DNA of 10,060 bases from CAZXNF01 sp050741255 (GTDB lineage: Bacteria > Pseudomonadota > Gammaproteobacteria > Burkholderiales > SG8-41): positions 1-10,060 of the forward strand of contig JBOIEQ010000151.1 in the NCBI GenBank assembly GCA_050741255.1. The letters are read 5' to 3'. Within the stretch, counting starts at the first letter, position 1; each line of letters begins with the position of its first letter. A model generated the notes under the pieces. It saw nothing but the letters and a program-made list of their open reading frames with translations. It did not search any database and had not been told where the DNA came from. The position numbers and the translations under genes are program-made. Below, piece after piece: positions 1 through 5,880 of this stretch.

Positions 1-708
1 CTGGAAGGCGAGGCCGGTTTCTACCACGCGTTCGTCGGCAACAACCGCGGCGAGCTGACCTACAGTTTCGACGGCAAGATTAAAACGGACCTGGGCGCGG
101 TCGCGAAGGATCTGGGGTCCGAGTGGATGATGCTGGAGACGCATTACCGGATCTATTCGATCTCCGGCTACAACATCGCGCACGTGGAGCTGGCCGCGAA
201 GCTGTGCCAGGACCACGACATCAAGTACGAGGACATCGACCGGATCGAGGCGCTGGTAAATTGGTTGGAGACACAGTATCCAAGCCCGGCATTCCCGGTG
301 CGCCGGGAGGACCAGATCCACAAGCCGGGCAGCACCTCTTATTACCTGGCCTGTGCCGCCGTCACCCGGGCTTTTCCCATGCTCCGCGAATGGGCACCGC
401 AGACCGCGAGCGCGGACGATCCGCCGGAGGCGCTGGAACTCATGCAGCGCGTGACGATCATCCCCACGCACGAAATGACGCTGTTCGGGCCGCGCATCAC
501 CATCTTCCTGAAAAACGGCAAGAGCCACACGGTGCAGGGCACCGGCTGCGAGTTCATCTGGAATTTTGACGAACAGGCGAAGCGCATCCGGCCGGTCACC
601 TCGGGTCTGCCGATTCCCGAATCGCAGTTCGAGGCGATCATCCAAGGCTGCCGGGATCTCGACCGTCACCCTCGTGCCGACGCGCTCGTCAGGCTGATGT
701 TGAAGTAA
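1..708 (+). CDS. MmgE/PrpD family protein, C-terminal part (5' end outside window)
   Basis: The reading frame is open from the first base to the TAA at 706-708, giving 235 visible residues. It opens with LEGEAGFYHAF, which resembles the conserved 'LEG..GF.HAF' segment in the middle of MmgE/PrpD proteins, and continues with the family's C-terminal lid-type region (H-VELAAKL, KPGSTSYYLACAA, then ITIFLKNGKS). Full-length members have about 450-500 residues, so roughly the first half is missing to the left. Characterised relatives are 2-methylcitrate dehydratase (PrpD) and cis-aconitate decarboxylase. Many betaproteobacterial paralogues sit in catabolic operons and have no assigned substrate, so the reaction here is unknown. 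The ATG at 127 is internal to the domain and is not a real start. The gene lies 111 bases upstream of a Bug-type receptor in the same direction, which suggests a shared catabolic theme. Family assignment is fairly sure; substrate is not. Confidence 0.85.
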   Translation: MEGEAGFYHAFVGNNRGELTYSFDGKIKTDLGAVAKDLGSEWMMLETHYRIYSISGYNIAHVELAAKLCQDHDIKYEDIDRIEALVNWLETQYPSPAFPVRREDQIHKPGSTSYYLACAAVTRAFPMLREWAPQTASADDPPEALELMQRVTIIPTHEMTLFGPRITIFLKNGKSHTVQGTGCEFIWNFDEQAKRIRPVTSGLPIPESQFEAIIQGCRDLDRHPRADALVRLMLK

Positions 709-743
709 GGCGGGCGGCGGGTTCCACCCGGAACGCGTGCCGG

Positions 744-749
744 TGTAAT
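744..749 (+). promoter_or_regulatory. Possible -10 box upstream of the receptor gene
   Basis: TGTAAT matches the sigma-70 -10 consensus at five of six positions. The best -35 candidate at the usual 17-base spacing is GTTCCA at 721-726, which matches only three of six. Transcription would begin near 756, leaving a leader of about 65 bases before the receptor ATG. The weak -35 makes this a tentative call. Confidence 0.25.
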
Positions 750-758
750 CTGCGCGTC

Positions 759-818
759 ATGGAGGAGCAGCCTCATCACACATCAATAATGTCCATTCAT
801 CTCAGCAGGGAGTTCTGA
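759..818 (+). other. Possible short upstream ORF (19 codons) ending just before the receptor start
   Basis: An ATG at 759 opens a frame of 19 codons (MEEQPHHTSIMSIHLSREF) that ends with TGA at 816-818, one base before the ATG of the receptor gene at 820. The receptor's Shine-Dalgarno (807-812) lies within this frame. No Shine-Dalgarno precedes the ATG at 759. If the tentative promoter at 744-749 is used, that ATG would lie almost at the transcript's 5' end. It could act as a leader peptide that couples translation, but an ORF this short can arise by chance and there is no direct evidence of expression. Confidence 0.15.
807..812 (+). promoter_or_regulatory. Ribosome binding site of the Bug receptor gene
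   Basis: AGGGAG is a good Shine-Dalgarno match seven bases before the ATG at 820. It favours this start over the in-frame ATG at 832 and gives a normal signal peptide. Confidence 0.6.
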
Positions 819-819
819 C

Positions 820-1794
820 ATGTCCTCCGCAATGCGCCGCCTCCTCGGCGCGCTTTCCGTCATTGCCGCCATTCTGCCGGTCGCACCGGCGCAAGCCCAG
901 GCCTATCCCGCCCGTTCCATCGAATTGATCGTGCCGTTCGCCCCCGGCAATGCCCCGGACATCGTGGCGCGCGGTCTGGCCGAAGGGCTGGGCAAACAAC
1001 TCGGCCAGCAGATCATCGTGGTAAACAAACCCGGCGCCGGCGGCGCGATCGGCTACAAGTACCTGGACAGCAAGAAGCCAGATGGCTACTCGATGGTACA
1101 CAGCTCCAATTCGATTTCGACCGGGTTTCACGCGGGCATGATGCCCCTCACGTACAAGGACTTCGCGCACGTCGCCCGGGTATGCGCGGAATACCCGGTG
1201 CTCGCCGTGCGCGCCAACGCGCCGTACGCCAATCTCAAGGACCTCGTTGCCTATGCCCGCAAGAACCCGGGCAGTCTGCGCGTAGGCTCCACCAGCATCG
1301 GCAGCCACATGCACCTGACCGCCGCGGCCTTTTTCGGCGAGCAGGGCGTGGACGTGACGCTCGTGCCGTACCCCACGCGCGGCCACGTCACCAGCCTGAT
1401 CGGCGGCGAGATCGACGCCATCGTCACCCTCACGGCGTCCGTGTCGCAGCACACCAAGGGCGGGCCGCTCAAGGTGCTGGGCGTGTTCGCATCGGCGCGC
1501 GATCCGGTGCTGCCTGACGTCGCCACTGCGAACGAGCAGGGCTTCAAGTTCCAGTCCGACCTGTGGCGCGGCATCGCCATGCCGAAAGACACGCCGCCGG
1601 CGGTCGTGGCGCGCATGGAGGAGGCGCTGGGCAGGGTGGTGAACAGTCCGGAGTTCAGGCAGATCGGCGAGAAGGCGGGCTTCCAGCCCACGTTCCTGCC
1701 GAGCGAGGCTTTCACCAAGTCGGTGGCATCGGAAGACGTTGTCATCGCGCGCGTGATGACGAAGGCCGGCCTGACCCAGCCGTCGCAGAAGTGA
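820..1794 (+). CDS. Tripartite tricarboxylate transporter substrate-binding protein (Bug/TctC family)
   Basis: This 324-residue protein is a periplasmic solute receptor. Residues 1-26 or 1-28 form a signal peptide: RR near the start, a hydrophobic stretch, then AQAQA before YPARS. The mature protein begins in the standard Bug way: YPARSIELIVPFAPG, then D-IVARGL, then VVNKPGAGGAIG at about residues 68-79. The family's usual 'PPGG' is PGNA here, a small change in the ligand loop. Length fits the family. Bug proteins bind carboxylates, amides and related small molecules, and many are orphans without TctA/TctB membrane subunits, as seems true here since none occur in the window. The stop overlaps the next gene's start (TGATG at 1792-1796), so receptor and amidohydrolase are probably co-translated and may handle the same compound. 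The ligand cannot be read from sequence. Confidence 0.93.
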   Translation: MSSAMRRLLGALSVIAAILPVAPAQAQAYPARSIELIVPFAPGNAPDIVARGLAEGLGKQLGQQIIVVNKPGAGGAIGYKYLDSKKPDGYSMVHSSNSISTGFHAGMMPLTYKDFAHVARVCAEYPVLAVRANAPYANLKDLVAYARKNPGSLRVGSTSIGSHMHLTAAAFFGEQGVDVTLVPYPTRGHVTSLIGGEIDAIVTLTASVSQHTKGGPLKVLGVFASARDPVLPDVATANEQGFKFQSDLWRGIAMPKDTPPAVVARMEEALGRVVNSPEFRQIGEKAGFQPTFLPSEAFTKSVASEDVVIARVMTKAGLTQPSQK

Positions 1795-3230
1795 TGTCCG
1801 CCATGCCACGTACCCTCATCAGGAATGCCTGCATTCTGTCCATGGATCCGTCCATCGGAGATCTCCCGCGCGGAGAAGTCCTGATCGACGGTGATCGGAT
1901 CGCGGAGGTTGCGCCGACGATCGCCGCGCCGGCTGACCGCACCATCGACGCGGACGGCGCGATCGTGCTGCCGGGGCTCATCAATGCCCACATCCACACC
2001 TGGGAGACGGCGATGCGCGGTATCGGCGCCGACTGGGCAGGATCGGATTACTTCAATTTCTTCCACGCGAAGGTGGCGCCGCTGTATACACCGGCGGACA
2101 CCTTCATCGGCACCCTGGTCGGCACCCTGGGTCAGCTCGATGCCGGGGTGACGACGGTGTACGACTGGTGCCACAACAACTCGACGCCCGCGCATACCGA
2201 TGCCGCGGTGGATGCGCTGTTCGCTTCCGGTGCGCGGGCGCTGTTCGGCCACGGCACGGTGAAGCCGCATCCCAAGCCGGGCGAGCCGCATTTCTCCCAG
2301 GTGCCGCATCCGCTCGGGGAAATTCGCCGGCTGCGTGCCGGCCGCCTGGCGAAGGACGACGCCCTGGTCACGCTGTCCATGTGCATCCTCGGGCCCGACT
2401 ATTCGACGCTGGAGGTGTGCCGCCAGGATTTCCGCGCCGCCATGGATTTTGGGCTGCCGTCGAGCGCGCACGTGTGGGGGCGCCCGAACCGTCTGATACC
2501 GGAGGGTTACCGGACGCTCGCCGCCGAGGGCCTGCTCAAGCCCGGCCACAACGCGGTGCATGCCAATTACTTCGAAGACGACGAGATCCAGGTGCTGATC
2601 GACCATGGCGCCTCGATCACCTCGACCACCGCCGGCGAGATGAACAATCACATCCGTCCTTCCCTTTGCGGGCGCGTGCGCCGGCTCGGTGGCTACCCGT
2701 CGATCGGCATCGACAGCGAGGTGGGCGGGAAGGGGGACATGTTCGAGGTGATGCGCGCGACGTTGCGCATGCAGCGCTTCGTCGCCAACCAGGAGACGAT
2801 CCGGCTGTCCGAGGCGACGCAGAGCAAGGAGGCAACCGATTTCCTGCGGAATAACCTGAAGACCATCGGCACCGGCGGTTCGCCGATCAAGGAGGTTGCG
2901 TTCAAAACCCGCGAGGTCCTGGAATGGGCGACGATCAACAACGCCAGGGCGATGGGCATGGACGGGATCATCGGTTCGCTCACGCCGGGCAAGCAGGCCG
3001 ACCTGATCATGCTCAGGCGCGATGCGCTGCATATCGCTTCCGCGCAGGATCCCGTGCAAGCGGTGGTGACCTACGCCGAACCGAGCGACGTCGACCTGGT
3101 CATGGTGGCCGGCCGCATCGTGAAAGAGAACGGAAAGCTCGGCTTCCAGGGGCTATCGAAGCGGGTCGATGAACTCCGGGCATCGGCGGCGCGCCTGCTG
3201 CGGCAGGCCGAGGCCGGCGCGGCCCATTGA
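1794..3230 (+). CDS. Amidohydrolase family protein (ATZ/TRZ, cytosine deaminase-like)
   Basis: The predicted product is a 478-residue cytoplasmic metal-dependent hydrolase. The N-terminal beta-sandwich part (residues about 5-60) leads to the metal motif H66-I-H68 in GLINAHIHTWETAMRG. Further metal or catalytic positions are probably H226 (SSAHVWG), H256 (NAVHANYF) and D307 (GIDSEVGG). The C-terminal GSLTPGKQADLIML segment is typical of the family. Relatives hydrolyse C-N or C-Cl bonds of cyclic and aromatic compounds (SAH and guanine deaminase, triazine hydrolases). Unlike deaminases, which have HxxE at the third histidine, this protein has H226-V-W-G, so the usual catalytic Glu appears absent. 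The start at 1794 overlaps the receptor stop by one base; ATG 1803 (MPRTL, 475 residues) is an alternative. Neither has a strong Shine-Dalgarno, consistent with coupling. The frame also extends upstream over the receptor gene, but that part is not family-like. The substrate is unknown. Confidence 0.9.
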   Translation: MSAMPRTLIRNACILSMDPSIGDLPRGEVLIDGDRIAEVAPTIAAPADRTIDADGAIVLPGLINAHIHTWETAMRGIGADWAGSDYFNFFHAKVAPLYTPADTFIGTLVGTLGQLDAGVTTVYDWCHNNSTPAHTDAAVDALFASGARALFGHGTVKPHPKPGEPHFSQVPHPLGEIRRLRAGRLAKDDALVTLSMCILGPDYSTLEVCRQDFRAAMDFGLPSSAHVWGRPNRLIPEGYRTLAAEGLLKPGHNAVHANYFEDDEIQVLIDHGASITSTTAGEMNNHIRPSLCGRVRRLGGYPSIGIDSEVGGKGDMFEVMRATLRMQRFVANQETIRLSEATQSKEATDFLRNNLKTIGTGGSPIKEVAFKTREVLEWATINNARAMGMDGIIGSLTPGKQADLIMLRRDALHIASAQDPVQAVVTYAEPSDVDLVMVAGRIVKENGKLGFQGLSKRVDELRASAARLLRQAEAGAAH

Positions 3231-3267
3231 GGCCCGACGACGACAAGGCCCGGCAGGCCCCATTTCC

Positions 3268-3891
3268 ATGAAACTCTACATCACCCCCGGTTCCCCTTAC
3301 GCACGGATCGCACGCGTGGTGATCATCGAGAAAGGGCTGGAAAGCCGGGTCGACGCCATTGCCGCGCAGACGCGTCTCGCGGACAGCCCGTACTACCGTA
3401 TCAATCCCTCGGGCCGCGTTCCCTATCTGATCCGTGACGACGGCGTCGGACTGGAAGAGTCCGCAGCCATTTGTGCCTACCTCGATCAACTCGAAGGCAA
3501 GGCGGTGTTCAAACTCCCCGCGGGAGATCAGGAATGGGAAGCGCGCCGCCTCGAAGGCCTCGCGAGAAGCCTGATGGACGGGCTCGCGGTCTCGGTCCGT
3601 GAACTGGCCCGGCCGCCGCAGGAGCGCTCGCCCACGGCGCTGCTGCACGAAGGAGAGCGCAGCCGGCGGTTGGTCGATCTGTGGGAGGGCGAAGTCGGCC
3701 ATGCGCTGATGGGAGGCGCGGTGAACATGGTCCAGATCACGCTGGCCTGCGCGCTCGATTTCGGCGCCCGGCTTCCCGATTTCCAGTGGCGTCCCGGGCA
3801 TCCGGGGTTGGTGGGCTGGTTCGATCGCCTTGTCGCGCGCCCGTCGTTCGCCGCGACCGTGCCGCCGGCGAACCGAGCCGCTCATCACTAG
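3268..3891 (+). CDS. Glutathione S-transferase family protein
   Basis: This 207-residue soluble protein has the two-domain GST layout. The N-terminal thioredoxin fold begins MKLYITPGSPYARIARV, with S9 at the position of the catalytic Ser/Cys in many bacterial GSTs. It carries NPSGRVPYL with the cis-proline at P52 and the E64-S65 pair that binds the glutathione gamma-glutamyl group, followed by AAICAYLD. The C-terminal helical domain ends with HPGLVGWFDRLVARPSF, typical of the family. The start at 3268 is chosen because it begins exactly at the first beta strand; the frame is open further upstream, but those codons lie over the end of the amidohydrolase gene. The gene follows that one after 37 bases and probably belongs to its operon, where a GST could detoxify or open a ring of a catabolic intermediate. 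That role is inferred. The reaction is unassigned. Confidence 0.88.
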   Translation: MKLYITPGSPYARIARVVIIEKGLESRVDAIAAQTRLADSPYYRINPSGRVPYLIRDDGVGLEESAAICAYLDQLEGKAVFKLPAGDQEWEARRLEGLARSLMDGLAVSVRELARPPQERSPTALLHEGERSRRLVDLWEGEVGHALMGGAVNMVQITLACALDFGARLPDFQWRPGHPGLVGWFDRLVARPSFAATVPPANRAAHH

Positions 3892-3900
3892 TCGAGCGGC
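3877..3900 (+). promoter_or_regulatory. Hairpin over the GST stop and the tadA initiation region
   Basis: GCCGCTC (3877-3883) and GAGCGGC (3894-3900) can form a perfect 7-bp stem with a 10-base loop that holds the GST stop codon (TAG 3889-3891). The 3' arm ends one base before the tadA ATG and covers the only purine-rich stretch (GAGCGG) that could serve as Shine-Dalgarno. Ribosomes finishing the GST would open the 5' arm, so this could couple tadA translation to GST translation. There is no T-tract, so it is not a terminator. The structure is visible; the function is inferred. Confidence 0.4.
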
Positions 3901-3901
3901 A

Positions 3902-4360
3902 ATGACTGACGAAGACTTCATGCGGGAGGCATTGGGGCTGGCGGAGCAGGCGCGGGTCCTTGGCGAAGTGCCGGTGGGGGCGGTGGTGGTGAAAGACGGG
4001 GCGGTCATCGGCCGGGGTCACAATCACCCGATCTCCGCGCACGACCCCACGGCGCACGCCGAGATCGTCGCCCTGCGTGATGCGGCCACGCGTCTCGGCA
4101 ACTACCGGCTCACCGACTGCGAACTGTTCGTCACGCTGGAGCCCTGCGCGATGTGCGGCGGCGCGATTCAGCACGCGAGGATTGCACGGGTCGTCTACGG
4201 CGCCACGGACCCGAAAACCGGTGCGTGCGGCAGCGTGGTCGATCTCTTCGCCGAAACGCGTCTGAATCACCATGCCAAGGTGGTGCAGGGCGTGCTGGCC
4301 GCGGAGTGCGGCGCGATGCTGTCGGATTTTTTCGCCGCGCGGCGGCGGGCGGCGGGCTGA
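3902..4360 (+). CDS. tadA: tRNA-specific adenosine deaminase TadA
   Basis: The product, 152 residues long, deaminates adenosine 34 to inosine in the anticodon of tRNA-Arg(ACG), allowing one tRNA to read several CGN codons. It is a zinc-dependent enzyme of the cytidine deaminase superfamily. The zinc and catalytic motifs are intact: H52-A-E54 within DPTAHAEIVALR, with E54 as the proton shuttle, and P81-C82-A-M-C85 within TLEPCAMCGGAI. GEVPVGAVVV near residues 21-30 and the segment ARIARVVYGATDPKTGA match bacterial TadA closely, and the length is normal. The start at 3902 is the family's usual N terminus (M-x-x-E-D-F-M-R-E-A); in-frame codons further upstream overlap the GST gene. The Shine-Dalgarno is weak and lies inside a hairpin. 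It sits 10 bases after the GST and 2 bases before the next gene, so a common transcript is likely. Confidence 0.96.
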   Translation: MTDEDFMREALGLAEQARVLGEVPVGAVVVKDGAVIGRGHNHPISAHDPTAHAEIVALRDAATRLGNYRLTDCELFVTLEPCAMCGGAIQHARIARVVYGATDPKTGACGSVVDLFAETRLNHHAKVVQGVLAAECGAMLSDFFAARRRAAG

Positions 4361-4362
4361 CC

Positions 4363-4845
4363 ATGCGCATTCACGTGAGCCTGGCCGCCCAGCGCCTCGA
4401 CCTGCTTGATGATGCAGGCGCCTTGGTGAAGTCGTATCCGGTCTCCACTGCGAAGAACGGCGCGGGCGAGCAGAACGGCAGTTTCCGCACGCCGCGCGGC
4501 CGCCACATCGTGCGCGCCAAGATCGGCGCCGGGGAGCCGCCGAACACGGTGTTCGTGCGCCGGCGGCCGACGGGCGAGACCTATCACCAGGAACTGGCCG
4601 AACGCCATCCCAACCGCGACTGGATCCTGACGCGCATCCTCTGGCTGTCGGGCTGCGAACCGGGGTTCAACCGGCTGCGCGAGGTCGACACGATGCGGCG
4701 CTACATCTACATCCATGGCAGCCCGGATACGGCCGAGATGGGCCGCCCGGGCTCGATCGGCTGCATACGCATGTGGAATCAGGATGTTATGGACTTGTTC
4801 GAGCGGGTGCCGCCCGGTACGCCCGTGGAGATCGCGGAAGCCTGA
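4363..4845 (+). CDS. L,D-transpeptidase (YkuD domain) protein without signal peptide
   Basis: This 160-residue protein is almost entirely a YkuD catalytic domain. It begins with the strand MRIHVSLAAQRLDLLDDAG, has TPRGRHIV at about residues 43-50, and ends with the active-site motif H118-G-S then S131-I-G-C134-I-R136-M, where C134 is the expected nucleophile. Family members form 3-3 cross-links in peptidoglycan, attach Braun-type lipoprotein to it, or cleave such links. Those act in the periplasm, but here no signal peptide or membrane segment is seen, and the frame upstream of 4363 only overlaps tadA and holds no hydrophobic stretch. Short ErfK/YbiS/YhnG-like proteins of this form are often annotated in betaproteobacteria, and their location and role are unclear. 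The start lies two bases after the tadA stop, implying co-transcription. Domain assignment is strong; physiological role is open. Confidence 0.88.
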   Translation: MRIHVSLAAQRLDLLDDAGALVKSYPVSTAKNGAGEQNGSFRTPRGRHIVRAKIGAGEPPNTVFVRRRPTGETYHQELAERHPNRDWILTRILWLSGCEPGFNRLREVDTMRRYIYIHGSPDTAEMGRPGSIGCIRMWNQDVMDLFERVPPGTPVEIAEA

Positions 4846-4932
4846 GCGCCGCGGGTCTTGCGCAACGCAGGATCATTGCTGAGTTGTTGATCTAACTGGC
4901 TAATTCCGTGCCGTTTTCGCCATGCCCTGAAT

Positions 4933-4961
4933 TTGTGCATTGCGCCATTTTCTTGTAAATT
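4933..4961 (+). promoter_or_regulatory. Possible sigma-70 promoter upstream of the SDR gene
   Basis: The 150-base gap 4846-4995 is visibly richer in A/T than its surroundings. In it TTGTGC (4933-4938) and TAAATT (4956-4961) lie 17 bases apart and match the -35 and -10 consensus at three and four of six positions. Transcription would start near 4968, leaving a leader of about 28 bases with AGGAA (4982-4986) as Shine-Dalgarno nine bases before the ATG at 4996. No clear terminator for the upstream operon is seen in this gap. The call is tentative. Confidence 0.3.
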
Positions 4962-4995
4962 CGCGGCACTTTTGGTCCTACAGGAACGCGCTTTC

Positions 4996-5757
4996 ATGCA
5001 GAACAGCAACAGTCACCAGCGGCTCGCGGGCAAGGTTGCCATCATCACCGGTGCCGGCCGCGGCATCGGCCAAGCGACGGCGCTGAAATTTGCGCAGGAA
5101 GGCGCCAAAGTCGCCGTGGCGGATGTGACACCCGAGTGGATCGCCGAAACCGTGGACCTGGTAACGAAGGCCGGCGGCACCGCCAAGGGCTACGTCGCCG
5201 ACGTGCGCAAGATCGACACCCTGAACGTGATGGTCGACGATCTCGTCGCCACCTGGGGCAGCGTGGACGTGCTGGTCAACAACGCCGGCATCGTGCGCGA
5301 CAGCCAGTTCAAGAACATGTCGGAAGAACAGTTCGACAGCGTCATCGAGATCAACCTGAAGGGCGTTTTCAACTGCACCAAGGCGGTGGTCGACCAGATG
5401 CTGAAGCAGCAGTCCGGCGTGATCCTCAACGCCTCGTCCATCGTCGGCCTCTACGGCAACTTCGGCCAGACCAACTACGCCGCCAGCAAGTTCGGCGTGA
5501 TCGGGATGGTCAAGACCTGGGCGCGCGAACTGGGCCGCAAGGGGATCCGCGCCAATGCCGTGTGCCCAGGCTTCATCGGCACGCCGATCCTGCAGTCGAT
5601 ACCGGAGCGCGTATTGCGGGCGATGGAGGAGCGGGTGCCGATGGGCCGGCTGGGCAAACCCGAGGAAGTCGCGAACACCTTCGCGTTTCTTGCCTCCGAC
5701 GAAGCGAGCTACATCAATGGCGCGGTGATCGAGGTCAGCGGCGGACTCGTCTGCTGA
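4996..5757 (+). CDS. Short-chain dehydrogenase/reductase, FabG-like
   Basis: This is a 253-residue classical SDR with a complete set of motifs: the nucleotide-binding TGAGRGIG at residues 18-25, NNAG at 95-98, the catalytic S148, Y161 and K165 (YAASK), and PGFIGTP at 191-197, followed by the usual C-terminal GR-GKPEEVA, FLASDEASYINGA and VSGG. It resembles 3-oxoacyl-ACP or acetoacetyl-CoA reductases. An acidic residue, D43, follows the second beta strand (VAVADVTP), which in SDRs usually favours NAD(H) over NADP(H), so a catabolic dehydrogenase is as likely as a fatty-acid FabG. The ATG at 4996 begins just ahead of the Rossmann fold and is preceded by AGGAA. An upstream in-frame extension to 4933 is not family-like. 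The gene stands alone between a 150-base gap and a terminator. The substrate is unknown. Confidence 0.9.
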   Translation: MQNSNSHQRLAGKVAIITGAGRGIGQATALKFAQEGAKVAVADVTPEWIAETVDLVTKAGGTAKGYVADVRKIDTLNVMVDDLVATWGSVDVLVNNAGIVRDSQFKNMSEEQFDSVIEINLKGVFNCTKAVVDQMLKQQSGVILNASSIVGLYGNFGQTNYAASKFGVIGMVKTWARELGRKGIRANAVCPGFIGTPILQSIPERVLRAMEERVPMGRLGKPEEVANTFAFLASDEASYINGAVIEVSGGLVC

Positions 5758-5781
5758 ACAAGGTTTTCAGGAAAATCCATT

Positions 5782-5850
5782 CGTCATTCCGGCGGAGGCC
5801 GGAATCCAGAGAACTCAACTGACTGGACACCGGCCTACGCCGGTGTGACG
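5782..5850. repeat. Inverted-repeat element with two hairpins (dRS3-like palindromic repeat)
   Basis: This 69-base element has nested symmetry. The outer ends CGTCA (5782-5786) and TGACG (5846-5850) are inverted copies, as are TCCAG (5805-5809) and CTGGA (5823-5827) flanking the centre. Each half carries its own 8-bp hairpin with a 4-base loop: ATTCCGGC/GCCGGAAT (5786-5793 with 5798-5805) and ACACCGGC/GCCGGTGT (5827-5834 with 5839-5846). The first 20-base palindrome has the same layout as the neisserial dRS3 repeat (ATTCCC, eight bases, GGGAAT). Similar interspersed repeats occur in many proteobacterial genomes. The element lies between two convergent genes, where such repeats commonly accumulate, and may stabilise 3' ends of transcripts from either side. 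No transposase is present. Confidence 0.7.
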
Positions 5851-5857
5851 GATGTGC

Positions 5858-5880
5858 AAGCCGCCTGTGGCGGCTTTTTT
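5858..5880 (+). terminator. Rho-independent terminator after the SDR gene
   Basis: AAGCCGCC (5858-5865) pairs perfectly with GGCGGCTT (5869-5876) around a three-base loop, and six T residues (5875-5880) follow on the plus strand. It lies about 100 bases after the SDR stop. On the minus strand no T-tract follows the stem, so it should act mainly on plus-strand transcription. The T-tract overlaps the stop codon of the convergent mtnA-like gene (TTA at 5879-5881), leaving no spacer between the two. Confidence 0.8.

Noticed and set aside
715..735. GTTCC/GGAAC inverted repeat after the MmgE/PrpD gene as a terminator
   Set aside because: The stem is only five bases and no T-tract follows, so it cannot be supported as a terminator.
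802..1809. Minus-strand ORF of 335 codons opposite the Bug receptor
   Set aside because: The receptor with signal peptide and Shine-Dalgarno explains this interval; the opposite frame has composition typical of an antisense shadow.
1251..3059. Minus-strand ORF of 602 codons opposite the receptor and amidohydrolase genes
   Set aside because: It is a shadow of two well-supported plus-strand genes, with no motif or plausible start signal.
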